Shown one piece after another: positions 38,315 through 51,412 of a stretch of DNA of 64,000 bases (its first letter is position 1; each line of letters begins with the position of its first letter). The position numbers and the translations under genes were made by a program. This DNA is from Nautilus pompilius (lineage: Eukaryota > Mollusca > Cephalopoda > Nautilida > Nautilidae): contig JACATO010001051.1 in the NCBI GenBank assembly GCA_018389105.1, positions 124,001 to 188,000 on the forward strand, read 5' to 3'. The notes under the pieces are model-generated. The model made no database searches. It had not been told where the DNA came from and saw nothing but the letters and a program-made list of their open reading frames with translations.

Positions 38315-41300
38315 CATCCTTTTAAACCTCTGTTACCAAGTCTTTCAGAGAAAAAACGTTTTCTGATTTCTACATTCTTCACAAATATCAAAATCATCAG
38401 CCATTGAAACAACAAAAAGATTAAATAAAAACCATCTTGCTCAAACCGCATGCAGGGAATCCTTTCAACAGCTTGGTCCAGGTCATTGTTTCCCTTTGTT
38501 GAAACCAAACTAACAGTTTCTAAAGCATTTTCTTACGTAGCTGGTATATTGCATTATCCATAAAATGACAACACCTTGCTTCACTTTCTCATCCTATCAT
38601 CGAAAGATAACAACCAAAAATTGTTTGTCATCCAGGCAACAATAACACTGCTTTCATAAGCAGTTGGACAAATTCTTGTTTTTCTCCCTGCTCACAAGAG
38701 GTTTCACCCTGTTGAAGCCGCCAGCAGTAGCACAGGAATATTTCTGATGTTCCAAAGATTTCCACACACAGTTCTTAGGCAACTTCATTAGGTTTTAACT
38801 TTCAACAGGAAACCATCGAGAGACTTTGAGCTCTTTTGTGAATAAACCACCTAAACAGTACTTCAAAATTGGCCACATGACTTTTGAACTTCCATTGCCC
38901 ATCCTGACCCCCCCCCCCCACCTCGCAGCCATTCATAATGTCTGCTTTTCTTTCCAAACTTCTAGAAACCAGAGATTCAGAAATGCCATGCTTCTGTGCA
39001 ACCAGCTTTTAAATCTTCAATTCCTCCACACAGTTTCAATTGCTTGTACAATGCCAAGTCGTGGCTCATTTTTTGTTGAGTCAACTTGAGAGTAACTGTT
39101 GTACGTACATATACAAACGTATAGGGTATACATACACATCTACCTTTTCTCATATTTAAGGCTACCCATTTCCTTCTAAGACAGCATCTACAGCTGTCCG
39201 TCTTTTCCAGAATACGCCTCCTGCAACTAGACACACTTCAAATAGCACCTTGAGACACATCACTGGGTAATGTTACTCGGACTTCAACACCTTAATGGAC
39301 TAATTCTTTAGCTTGGACAACTTGATCTGCTGGTGTTGACGGCTGACCAGACCAAGAGTGATATGCAACTGACTGATGATGTCCTTTTCCTGAAATGCTG
39401 ATGCTACCTAAACACTGTTGCTTTTATTGGTAAGTCAATCCAAATCTCTCATGACAATGTTCAGCTTTTAGTGAAATGGTCATCTCCACAGTTACCACAC
39501 GTGTCTACACTACACGTTTCCTCTATAAGTAAACGTGCTTACACGACATTCACAGTAAGTATATACTACTGAATCGTCCTTGCTATAGGTGGTGCTACCT
39601 CGTGGCTACTTCTTACACTGCAACACACAAGTCTTAGAATTAGCGGAACAGCCCTCATATATAAATCACAATTTTTTAATTTATATACTGCATTTATTCT
39701 TTCAACTCTACTTTCCTCAAGAACTTGCACCACAAAATTAAAAATTAGAATTAAAATCAAGATCTTAAAGTAAGGCTTCTGTAAACACCTATTAGTCCAG
39801 CCCAATTTTTTCTGTTAAAAAGTACAAATACAAATAAATAATAAAATAATTATAACTACATTTTCTCATGAAAATATACTTACAGTCAACAAATAAGAGA
39901 GATGCTGATGTGAAGATGAAAAATATAAATGGAAGCAGAATAATGAATCTTTTTCAGTATTTACAAGACAGAAAAAAAGGCAATAAATAAATCTTATCTT
40001 TTTAAAGAAATATTCAAGTATTTACAAGATTTATGACTAAATTTCTATGTCCTTTTGTTTTTCTTAATCATTTATATATTTATTTATTTTTTAAATTAGT
40101 ATCTCATGTACTCCTACTGAGAAATGTACCATGGATTTACAGTTCTGCTCTGGAAACCGAGCTTCAGTCCTCCCTCTATGAACGACACCATCACCACCCA
40201 GGCCAAAGAAAGCGAGACAGGTAAGACTCAGAGTGAAGCCGATGCTGATAGCAGCCTTTGCCAATAAGGAGTTAGTGCACCGAGAATTTTCCCCTAAGGC
40301 GTCAGACACCCAACTCGGGCATCCATTCTATTTAACTGTTTTTCAAGGCATACCAGCGACAGTTCGTAGACAATAGCCAAAAAGGGGTGGAAATCGAAAA
40401 CATGCATGGTTGTTGCAAAAAGGCATTTTGTTTCCAACAATAAACCAAAAGAAATGCTGACTACAGAAGTTAGTAAAGCGTTTTCCCCTACCAAAAAAAA
40501 AAAATCCCCGCATTGAAAATCCAGAGTTTCCAGGAGACACCAATATCCTGTTAGCAAAACCATTAAAAAGCAGATCTACCAAAATGACAAACCAGGTAAA
40601 CAGATACCCTGGGACCCCTTAATTTGTTTCTATTATCACGAAAAAAATTAACTCCCCCCCCCCCCAATCCACTTTATCAGTTTCAAAGTAGAAAATGTCT
40701 CCCTTAAGATAGAACAAACTTGTGTCCGCAAACAATGCATCAACTAGCGCCACCACATACCGCAATCTAATCTGGTCTCTCCTGAAGGCGAGGCATTAGC
40801 GTAGGCCACTCTATGGCAGAAAAGCTAACTAACATGTCAAAGTACATTAAATATTTATTTTTAAAGTTACAATGTCTAATGGAATATTTATTTCTGGAAA
40901 CATTATTTAAAATAAATTAAGGTCAGCAGAAAGAAAATTATATGTATAGAATATCTTCCACAAAAGGCAAACTGAGAGGAATCAAAATTATCTACTGGCT
41001 ACAGAATTTTCGATGAATAAGATTTAAATGGAATTCTGATCGTTAAAAAGGTAAAAATTATCATCATAATGTACACTTTTTGCCATTTTTACTGTATAAA
41101 TTAATTAAATGCACAGGTATTATTCATATAACGAGCTTGATACATTTAATCAATCTAAAGACTTTTTATTGATCAAAAAACATTTGTAATTATTTTCATG
41201 TGAAAATGATTTTTCTTCTTCTTTTTTTAAAAAAAAAAATACAATTTTGAGTCAGCACCTAAGAATTTGAACCAGTCTGGGTTCAGAGAGTACAAAATCT

Positions 41301-43081
41301 ATTTTTCGAAGCTTAAGTATAAAACTTCCTACAATTTTCTATGCTGGTAGCCAGCCAAATATAAATGAAACATTTCATCGCTTAAGTTTCCAAAACAGAA
41401 AGTTTAAGAAATTCACAATTGTCAAGAGAGACTTGGATTTTGCTTACTGGAAACCTTGAAATTAATCTGCCAAAGAAACTCATCAATCATTACCTCCCCT
41501 TGAACAGGAAAAAAATTAAACAATAGTTAGTTAGAATCATGAACTATGAGTCAGCCAACAGTTTGTGTTTTTTTTTTTTTGATTTCTTGTAATGCAACTC
41601 AGTCCTAACGATTTCTGCTGCAATTTTTTTTGCCCGTTTTAAATTGTGCAACTGTGTTATTCTTCCTGTTTGCCTAGAAATTGATAAAATTGTAGGGTTA
41701 CCTTATTCTTAAGGGGATTGGTACCTGACTTAAAAAATAAAAAAAAAACCAACGTGCCATCTTTACCTGGTATTTATGAGACATTAAACGGTCTTTTAAA
41801 TGTGAAAAATGGTATCTAAATTTTGTAAACCCCCAAGGAATTACTTGAGAAAATTCTTCTTGCCTTTATTACAACAAAACATTTGTGGTAAGGTAGCGTA
41901 TCTTACGATTTATCTCTGGGGCTTTGATCTTCTTAAAAGAAGAAATTCAAATTACATGGACTTAACTAATTATTCCTATAGCCATATGCTGCACGTCAAT
42001 ATAACATATTTCCGAACAGCATTACGTTGATTAAAACAACAGGGGAAACATCGAAGTACTGAAAGCCTAAAATGTGTAGGAGTGCTCTGACTATAGTGTT
42101 TTGTACTGCTGTTGCTAATGGTTTCATTAGAATGTTGTTTGCTGAAGAAGAAAAAAAGAGAAAGAGATACCAAAAAAGCAGATGAATGGCGCTTAGTTCA
42201 CCAGATAATTAATTAGTTAGTTAGTTCAAGTCAAACGTCCCTACATTCTGAGAGTTGTCTAAATGTTCTAACAGTTTTTGTCGGTTATGCTGCCAATTTT
42301 CATTTGCGAGACCGAAAAATAGTCATTACCTATCTCCACGTGTCCACTGAAATTCTTTCCAAAGCTTCATTTAAAAGACTTATTCGTCTTAAGACAGATA
42401 GATCTTCTGAACGTTACATCAGTTGCAGTGAAAATGCCCATATACAGAAATACTTCATGCATAGCGAAAGGGATGGATCGCAGTCCAGAAATATTGTACA
42501 CATAATGGCAGGCATACATCATGATTGAGACTGGCAATAGTCAGGGTCTGAACTCTTAGGAAGACAAAAAAAAGAGGGGGGGCTCTGATTTTGTGGTGGT
42601 GGTGCTAAAACCAGACGGTCGTTTCCATCATTCATTATTGGGGATTTGGCAAGTGGATAGCATAATACATAATAGTGGACCGTGATCTTAATACTTCCGA
42701 GTTATTATACACATGACAATTTAACATTATGTTGTTTCATGCCACTCCATTACTTATGTGGCTTAACCATTTTGCATACCTTAATTTTTAAATAATTAAA
42801 ATAGATACTTGTGGGTTCTTTTGGCTAATCATTGGGCTCTAAGGGTTCGAGAAGCCAGCTCTGGCCCTACATAATGCAAAGAATTAAGGATTTACTGCAG
42901 AAACTGGTCAAGCAATTCAAACCCCCCCCCCCACCCACCCACAGCAGCCATCATCATCTCAGCAGGATTCAATCTACTAGACCCAGCAGCACTCATTCAT
43001 TCACCCACTGGAAGAGCTTTTTAAGGTTTGGGAATTCTAGTTCAACATCTCATCCCACTACAAGTTGTCATCTTCTGCCTA

Positions 43082-43082
<1 letters not shown>
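38315..43082 (-). other. Intron 1 segment: no gene recognised
   Basis: AT-rich, with C12 tracts at 38,908 and 40,654, a C11 tract at 42,922 and scattered A/T runs. Short frames on both strands have no recognisable domains. Confidence 0.55.

Positions 43083-43127
<45 letters not shown>
43083..43127. repeat. (TAA)n microsatellite
   Basis: About 15 uninterrupted TAA units on the plus strand, followed by an A-run, roughly 500 bp from the larger TAA array. Uninterrupted, so likely polymorphic. Confidence 0.97.
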
Positions 43128-43614
43128 TTTAAAAAAAAAACTTATACTAACCGTAAGAAAGGAAAAAAACAAAAATGGAAAGTAACTTAATCCATGGCTG
43201 ACTGACATAAAAACAGCATGCCAACCTATGTCACATATCTAAAAACATCTATATTGCATTGCAAGTATTTGTACTTTTATAGTACATTGCAAGTTTTAAA
43301 CAGATGCAGCTTTCCATGTTTAAGGTGTGTGTGTGTGTGTTGGGGTGCAAAGGGTTATAAATCAGTGTCAACCAGGTTTTCAAGTGCGCATAAACGAAAA
43401 CATTGCGCCCACAAGTTTGAAACCGGTGCCAGGTTTACAGTCAGCACTTATCTGCAGAATTATCTCATAAAAAAAAAAAAAAGAACCTGCCATTCCACCT
43501 GCCAGTCTGATAACTGGCAGTTTACCTTTTCAACTTGCAAACTTCAATATTTTATTTAAATAACCCTACACTTAGATAAAATTTCCTTGTAATCATTTAA
43601 CATTGAATTTCAAA

Positions 43615-43841
43615 TAAAAAATAATAATAATAATAAAAGTAATAATAATAAAAATAATAATAAAAATAATAATAATAATATTAAATAATAATGATGATGA
43701 TAAATAATGATAAATAATGATAATGATAAATAATAATAATAATAATGATAAATAATAATAATAATAAAATAATAATAATAAAATAATAATAATAATGATA
43801 AATAATAATAATAATAATAATGATGATAAATAATAATGATA

Positions 43842-43911
<70 letters not shown>
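43615..43911. repeat. TAA/ATG-interspersed trinucleotide array
   Basis: About 300 bp of TAA (plus strand) with scattered TGA and AAATAA interruptions. It gives a false 125-codon minus-strand frame made of Tyr, Ile and Leu. Interruptions suggest an old, degenerating microsatellite. Confidence 0.97.
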
Positions 43912-43914
<3 letters not shown>

Positions 43915-46900
43915 CACAAATTTACAAAGAAACAGAAATACAAGTTTCCGTACATATTCAAAGCATTCATTACTCGTTAGCGCAACGTTCAGTTAATCCA
44001 AAGTGAAACTCGAGATGTTATTTCCTATTTATGGACACACTCACCTTGGACAAATCCCGATTAGTGTATAAATTAAATGTCCCATCTATTGTTCCAAATT
44101 CAAGGGGTGGGGGGGGGGAGACTGTCTTAGGAAAGAGTTTTTCCTATTAGTTGTCTAAACCAAGTAAACTACACCTTACTTAACCGAACAGCATCAACCA
44201 AAAGAAATTTGGAGCGGTTGTCGTCCGGGTCCCGAACCAATTCTAACCTTACAATTATAGAATCACTTATCTCAAACCAGTATTCATCCCCATTTATTTC
44301 CAACACACAAAAAAACAACCCCAACCAAACCACAGAAAATGCTGCTGCTGTTACACCTGGAAATCACACGTTTACTTTGGCATTTGTTTTTCAAAGCACT
44401 TTCACCGTTCTCTTTCTTTTTTCCTTCAGATTTTTTTAGAATATTTAATCTAACAATTGGATGCACGATTGGAAAACTTGGAATACTACTAATCTCAAGA
44501 AGAAGAGCGTAAAGACCAAGCCTTTCTACGGCGGATATTGTTCGTAATTATCGCTCAAACAATATGGTTCAATCTATAAGATGTTTCTTAAACATTGCAT
44601 ACAATCTCTAAAAAAAAAAAACAGTTGTTCTGATTTTTCAAGAGAGGGTTCCCGCTGAACCAACAATCTCTATCCAATCTTTTCCTGCAATGCGATCATT
44701 TTGTACTCTAATTTTCTAACTTGGACAGAGAAAAGTAACAAGACGACAAAAAAGAAAAGAAAGAAAAAGAAGAGAAAGAAAGCTGGAAAGATTCCACGAA
44801 AACTGATCCATTCAGTATAATAATTCCTTTTTGTCTTATGCTAAGTCGAAAACCATCACGAGCGCTTGGTGTTATTATCTCTGCGGCGATACACAGCCAG
44901 CATTTGCGCGAAACGTATCGAAATATTCATACTAAATCCATCAACAGAAAACAAACAAGTAAACAAACAGCTCTAGTTGAGTACCTGGCTGACACAGATC
45001 CCAGTTGGTGCAAGTTGATAAATCTCTCTTGGAGCATATCAGATCGTAATTTATCTCTAACAGAACATTCTGGACTGAATATAAAATGTATATCAACACA
45101 GAACCAATGCCAAGTCTTCTACTTACGCTTAAGGCTACAAACAGCTTTTAAAAGATAAACAAACGAAAAGTATTATGCTATACCATTGTCTAAGAGTAAT
45201 CAAACCTGGATTTTTTTTTTTATTTGGCACTGTTTTAAACAAAGTCACAAAACAGATCCATGGAATTTAACAAAGGAAAGAGAAAAACAAACAAACAATT
45301 CCAGCTTATTGGCTAAAAAATTACACATGAAAGTTTTTTCTAACAAGATATTTTCAAAGTCCAGTTTATTACCTGCAATTAATAAGAACAATTTTTCTAT
45401 TAAAACAAATTGATTGATTATAAATGCTTAACTTCTGTTTTGAGAACTGATATTATAACGGATTGTTAGCATTTTTCTCTTATTGAGAGTTAAAACAGGA
45501 TTCTTCCTTCCTTGTTTCGGTTTTCAGGTTTTTACTTAGCAAGTTATAAGAAACTCACGCGAGCTCGAACAAGTGCAAAATCTCACCTTGGGCAGCGAAT
45601 GTTCCAATTAGGGAGCTGATCACCATAGAAGAACGTGAAGAACAAACGGCTTTACGTATATGTACAACAGTTCCATGTCATCTAAAAATTTTAATTGCTC
45701 TCATCCTTACCAACAGCAGCAGCCTGGGGCTTGGTGTTACTCTTGGCATCAAAGTAAATATACATCATCATCATCTATCCGCAGATCTGAAAGGGGCGCT
45801 ACTTGTCCTGCTCTCCTGTAATGACGGAGCTAAATTCAAGCAAACACAAATGTTTCTAATGTTACCTTCTTTGTATAGCACTAATCCTTTTAATGTTTAA
45901 TTTCTTTCCTCTTTTTTTAAAAAAAAGAAGCTGATAAAGGGTCCATACATAAGCTTCAAGGATAATCTTCTGCCCATGAACTGGTTTTAATGGCCATGGC
46001 TATATTAATAACCATTCAAATAAGAACGCTCATACATAATACCAAGCCGCTATGTACTAACATGCAAATAAAAAATTAAAACCTATTTTAAAATCTTTAA
46101 TGATGTTATATTTCTGAAAATGCATTCCTTTAAATAAAAAAAAAAGAAGAAGTCTCAGCCCTACTTTTCATCTTTAGGATTGTCTGGTAGTACATACAAG
46201 ATCAGGTACAATGTGTCATCTAGATGATTTCATTGCTACAAAGTTATATTGAAAATTCCAGATGCACCACATCATTAATCACCAAATCATGGCATGCGCC
46301 TGGCTGGCCATTTTTTTTCGACCAAAAACTAACTTTATTACTATTATTATTCCTGTAGAAATATCCAATAAACATACTCTTTTGCAGAACAGTCATTAGA
46401 AATGCCGAGTTGAGACTTCAGAACAGTATTCTACACATTTCATTATCAAAGTTTAAAATCTAGGGTCCCTCATTTGAAATTTAGAGCAGGGTTTAAGTGT
46501 AGACAGAAGCAAGACGTCAGCACCAGAGGAAGATGCATGATTAATTTTCAAGATGGCTGCTGCACAAGCGTGATCTGAACACCCACCGACTGAGTCTGTG
46601 ATAATTTATTTAAATACAGGATCACAGGTGATCGGCACAGTCAGAGATAGCAATAGCTGCTAGGTTTAGAGAAAGAGACATCAAAAGGGAGGTGGGGGAG
46701 TAGTGAGAGAGAAAGTGTAGATCTAACTCTAAAATGCTCACATTTTAAATAAATAACTCCAAATTATACAAAAGGATTTTCTCATATGCTCGTAAAAATG
46801 ACAGTAATGGATTTTTTTTAATCTTTCTTTTCTTTTTAAATCCGGGAAGTGCTGCCACACACACACAGAGACAGTTTATCGGGAAACTAGCCGTGCAGCC

Positions 46901-46920
46901 ATACCTAATAAAACTAAATA
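43912..46920 (-). other. Intron 1 segment: no gene recognised
   Basis: AT-rich; a G10 tract at 44,109, a purine-rich AAAGAAAAGA stretch near 44,750-44,780. No gene-like frame recognised. Confidence 0.55.
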
Positions 46921-47352
46921 GAGAGAGAGAGAGATGGGGAGAGAGAGAAGAGAGATGGAGAGAGAGAGAGAGAGATGGAGAGAGAGATGGAGAGAGATGG
47001 AGAGAGAGATGAGGAGAGAGAGATGGAGAGAGAGATGGAGAGAGATGGAGAGAGAGATGAGGAGAGAGAGATGGAGAGAGATGGAGAGAGAGATGAGGAG
47101 AGAGAGATGGGAGAGAGATGAGGAGGAGAGAGATGGAGAGAGAGGAGAGAGAGAGAGAGAGAGATGGAGAGAGATGGAGAGATGGAGAGGGAGAGAGATG
47201 GAGAGAGGGAGAGAGATGGAGAGAGAGATGGAGAGAGAGAGATGGAGAGAGAGATGAGAGAGAGAGAGGAGAGAGAGATGGAGAGAGAGATGAGGAGAGA
47301 GAGATGGAGAGAGATGGAGAGAGGAGAGAGAGAGAGAGATGGAGAGAGAGAG
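46921..47352. repeat. GA-rich polypurine tract (GAGAGATGG-type minisatellite)
   Basis: About 430 bp of nearly uninterrupted GA dinucleotides with interspersed GATGGAGA and GATGAGGAGA units on the plus strand. It produces long open frames in several registers (RERERW-like and, on the other strand, SLSLSISL-like), which are composition artefacts. As the Jagged gene runs on the minus strand, the pre-mRNA would carry a roughly 430-nt CU-rich tract. Confidence 0.97.
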
Positions 47353-47611
47353 ATTACAATTTATATTGTGGTTCTTTATCGAAGGTCCTAGCGAAAACGA
47401 GTTTATTGCACAAGACAAGACTTGGATGTGGAGATATTTTAAACTAAAATTTGGTCAGAAAATGTGTTTTTGTACCAAACGCTTCCTGAAGTTTAAATAA
47501 GTAACGACGTTATATCTGCTTTGAGCTACACCCGTAAGTGTGTGTATGTACACTTGTTCAGAAGACTAAATGATACTGCACTATTGTTTAATGATGGGTT
47601 TATGGCTAGAT

Positions 47612-47638
47612 CTATATATATATATATATATATATATG
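47612..47638. repeat. (TA)n microsatellite
   Basis: About 13 TA units, just downstream of the GA-rich tract. Confidence 0.95.
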
Positions 47639-48673
47639 GTACAACACGGTAGGTAGGACTTTTTTATATTCATGTCTCCACACACACACACACCATTCCA
47701 TTCCAACAAAGTTGGCTGTCAAATCTTAACTTATACAATCATTCAAATATTCACGCCCCCAAGAGAATGTAGTCATTTCTTCCGTCATCTCCATTAACTC
47801 GCAATACTCTCGAGTAGGACATTATTTAATCAATCAACCAGTCATCAGGCTCCATAACACTAAATGGGAAAACTTAGTCAGAAAAGACTAGAATAAGTTT
47901 CATCAAGAAATCAATTTAACCAGATTAACAAAACCATGGGTGGTGGTATCATCATCATCATCCTGGCCTGAAGTTGCAACAATTCTCCCCACTCACAGCC
48001 TACTACATACATATACATCTTAACACACATCCTGGGATCAACTGTCCCCCTCGTGCATAACTAGTAGTAGGTTAAGGCCAAATATTATCACTGGTCTAAA
48101 AACGCAAATCAGAACTCTAACACATTTATAAAACTTTAAAAGAGTTAAAAATAGAATGAACATTTCCTACCAAAGATCAAAAGCTTAAGAGATTTTTTTT
48201 TTTAAAATTAAGCTAATCAACAACACAGCCATTTCCAAATCCAGATTAATAAGTAACTACGTGAAAGCCAAAGCATTAAAAGTAATATTGATTTACAAAC
48301 ACGGATTCAAAATTGAAAATAATCATGAAAGTCTGTCAAAGTATTTAAAGTCAGAAGCTCTTAAACTATAATGCAGAAACACCAGCTCTTCACAGTTTTC
48401 TGAATTGAGGTGATTTTTTCGCTGGCTCCTTCCTGCATACGTCCATCGGTGCCTTAAAAAAAAAATACTGTTCATTGTCTATGAATGATGGAGGTGTAGA
48501 TAAATGTACCAATGCCAGTCTGTCCCCCCTCCACCCATTTGAAGTGGAGTATTTCCTTTCCAGAATGACAAAGAATCTCCATGCCCAAGTAGTAGGGGAA
48601 AGTTGAAATAATATCCCTTCATCTCTCTCTCTCTCTATAACAGAAGTCTGCTTTTTGTTTTGTTTTTTCTTTT

Positions 48674-49690
48674 CTAGTTCTTGAGGATCTGTAGTTTGCT
48701 TTCCTGAAGAAATGGAATCTTCTTTTGTCTTTTTTTCCTGTTGCTATCTTCTCGTAGCAGTCCGAGAAATGTCCCTATTGATTCAACAGCTGAAGTTTGT
48801 GGCATGTCTGGATCATCGAGAGTTGTATCGGAGTCTGTGATTACACTTTTTCTGGGGCTTTGTCTAATCTCGTAGTCTTCCATTTTTTTCCTATCAACCA
48901 ATGGCTTATTCTCTCCACGTCTTTACTTCGACAGTTCAGTTTTAAACAAGGGTCCAAGCATGTGGAAACAAAGGGATTTTTATTTGCCAAATACCTATAT
49001 AATAAACACCTTTGCATAGTTACTTTTAACTGATTCTCAGTGGCAGCCAAAATTGGCAAAATTAAAGTTATTGCTTTCCTCTGACTAGCAGCTTTTGTGA
49101 AGGTGAACAAGTTTTTCAGCTAGGCCCCATTAACAGAAAGTTACATTTTGAATATTATGATCTACTGCATATGCTACAATTTGGCTTCTTTTTTCAATAT
49201 TACATTCTAGCGTGTAATATGAACTGTTCCAATGAGTGGATACATCCTGTAGAAAGGCTGCATTTGGGAACCTTCAGCTGTTCCTAAAGATCATCACATA
49301 GCTTTTGTGCGGCAGGAGAATGGTGGAAATGGCTGACTATCTCTTGATAAGTACAAAAGATATCCTTTCTCAGTGCCTTTCAAAATCAGCTTTATCCGAT
49401 GACCCAGTCATACTAAGAAATGGTGTTCTAGCAATCCAAATATCTGTCATCAATGCTATACTTGCAGTTTCCTCTTGTAGCATCTTTTGAAATTTAAGTA
49501 AATAGCTTTGTACATCACTTTTTTTTTGGTCAAACAGTGATACCAAATATGATGTGGTGTATTATATCTAAGGAACCAGTGACTGGGGTAGTTTTCTAAA
49601 TCTAATGTCTGCTACAACTGTGAGAGACTGTAAGTCAGCAGCAATCATATCTCCCATTTTTGATATATGGCTGTGGCTGATGTCCCATGA
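48674..49690 (-). pseudogene. hAT-superfamily (ZBED-like) transposase pseudogene, internally deleted
   Basis: Fragments of a hAT transposase appear in order on the minus strand. ADLQSLTVVADIRFRKL (about 49,650-49,590) matches the conserved DLQPFSIVED-type segment. IALMTDIWIART (about 49,460-49,425) holds the first catalytic Asp in the TDxW motif. LQDVSTHWNSSYYTLE (about 49,265-49,210) matches the DVPTRWNSTYYMLER block. NKNPFVSTCLDPCLKL (about 49,000-48,950) matches the LDPRFK region, followed by a C-terminal stretch to 48,674. In intact hATs roughly 200 residues separate TDxW from the TRWNS block; here about 70 remain, so the second catalytic Asp (DNAxN) and CxxH region are lost. Stops and frameshifts occur throughout. 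No terminal inverted repeats or 8-bp duplications were found by eye. It is a dead fossil within Jagged intron 1. Confidence 0.85.
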
Positions 49691-50934
49691 CATCTTCTCG
49701 TCAAGAATTCCTCATTACTCATTTGTTTACTACAGTCTGTCCTTTCCCATTTTTTGCTGAAGCATTTCTACATTGCGTTCAGCAGCCTGTTTCACCTTTA
49801 AATGATACAAAGCTTTTAGGATGCATTTCGGCCTTTTAAATATCTATGCCCAGATACGTTCATCTGAAAACCAGCAAGTCTGCCAGTGGTCAGCCAGCTA
49901 TAGTTCTAAGTCCTAATTCCTCAGCTAAACCAATATCTGAAACAAACAAAACAAAAAACAAAAAAGCCCCTGCCCTCCCAAGTTAAAATAACCAACCAAA
50001 TGGCAATATTATAGGTTCTATGACTCCCACAAAGATAAGTATGTGCAGGGTGTCATTAACAAAGGTGCTGCCATCATCATTTCCAGCTACAATAAAAACA
50101 ATGATATTTACCTTTCCTAGGCAAAAGCCATATGGCTCTTATCACAGTACACTACTTTTATTGCTGCATGACACCTGATTTAGGTATTGTCCATACAAGA
50201 AACAGGATCACAATCCCTCAGTTAGTTACTATTTTAAAGGACAATAGTTGAATTAGCATTCTTGAGTGTAGAGCACATATAATAATACTAAGAATAAATA
50301 AATAATTAGACAAAATACAGTGGAGAGATTCTCTATCATAAATCTTAGACTGTGATGTTATTATAGTGGCTTCATACATTGGAATATTCAAAACGTAGCC
50401 ATGTTCGGCCCTTTAGACCTGTTTCAGTTTTTTTTTTTTTTTTTACAACAAAATGAATGGGTCAACTCGAATATTACATCCAACGAGGTTTCATACAACT
50501 AAATGCTTTAAGCCAAATCCAATGAATTTTCTCAAAATTCGGGTAAACAGGTGATGAGTGTGACCCTGCGCACAGAAATATCCTGCTTTTAATTCAATGC
50601 CTGCTAGCTTTATCTCTTCTTTCTTCTGAGAGACAAGAGTTTTCATAATCTGAAACTGGTAGGCTAACACAGCATCGCTAATGTACTGCATAATCGCTAG
50701 TTCTGTGCATCAGAAACTCCCTGGTCTGTGCAGCTTCAAGGCAAGAAACAAAGCACACCAGTCCGAAGCTACCAGTTCAACAAGTATTTTTACAGTTGAA
50801 CATGGCAATCAAACGAACTGTGTCATGGACAAGAAACAAAATGTCAGGGTTTATTTATACTGATTTTTTTTCCTAAACTAGAACTTAACATTTCTATGAA
50901 TTCCAACAAAGTAGAAATTCATTTTTCGTAATGA
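49691..50934 (-). other. Intron 1 segment: no gene recognised
   Basis: Lies upstream, in transposase sense, of the hAT fossil. The first few hundred bases may hold its decayed N-terminus, but I could not align a BED zinc finger. The 66-codon minus frame at 50,491-50,691 has ordinary protein composition but no identifiable domain. Confidence 0.5.
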
Positions 50935-51110
50935 TGTGAACATTCAGTGGCCTTAGCGCTGAAATAGTCGTCGTCAAACTTTGGTTTGTCGGGCAGAGTT
51001 TGGTTTCTGCAGTGAGACCAGCGCAGGTTTTTAGCGAGCCTTGTACAGAACGAGAGTCAAACCCCGAGCCAGCCAGTACTCCACACCCAGGCCCGGGGGG
51101 GTGGGTTAAC
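50935..51110 (-). repeat. tRNA-derived SINE remnant
   Basis: On the minus strand, GGGGTTTGACTC at about 51,065-51,054 is a good B-box (T-arm) match within a GC-rich block that stands out from its AT-rich surroundings. It follows GTACTGGCTGGCTCG, typical of the middle of a tRNA-like SINE head. I could not find a convincing A box; the 5' part is degenerate and interrupted by a C-run. The open frame across it (GCGVLAGSGFDSRSVQGS) is the kind of translation SINE heads produce and is not a gene. Confidence 0.5.
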
Positions 51111-51412
51111 TTACAATCAGCAAACTCTTTCTTTAACATGCATATATATATATTATGACAATGTCTGAATAATCACTGGCATGAAGAAATTTTCAATCCC
51201 TCATTTCGCCCCCCCCCTCTCCGTTTTCTGGTAAACTGCCATCTTTGTATCGCTATGGCTCCCCCCCCCCACCCATCACTGAATTCCCAAGTCCAACAAA
51301 AGCCAAAGCAAGTGCATCTGTCAGCCTTCCAAAACCAATACTACAGCTGACACAGGCGAAAAAAAAAAAAAAAAAAAAGGCTCAGTTCACTGTTCAGTAC
51401 GTTATTTCTTAC

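Noticed and set aside
38977-39025. Minus-strand TEAWHF as a possible Jagged exon 2 (EAWD region)
   Set aside because: No upstream TLLV-like residues, no donor after it and no polypyrimidine tract before it.
43593-43970. 125-codon minus-strand open frame
   Set aside because: It is the translation of the TAA/TGA microsatellite (Tyr/Ile/Leu only).
44220-44245. GGTTCGGGACC on the minus strand as a tRNA B box
   Set aside because: No A box at the right distance and no cloverleaf pairing.
46876-47447. Long frames on both strands (up to 180 codons)
   Set aside because: They are translations of the GA-rich tract and change register freely.
50491-50691. 66-codon minus frame as a partner exon for the 51.4-52.0 kb frame
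   Set aside because: No convincing acceptor or donor at its borders and no domain linking the two.
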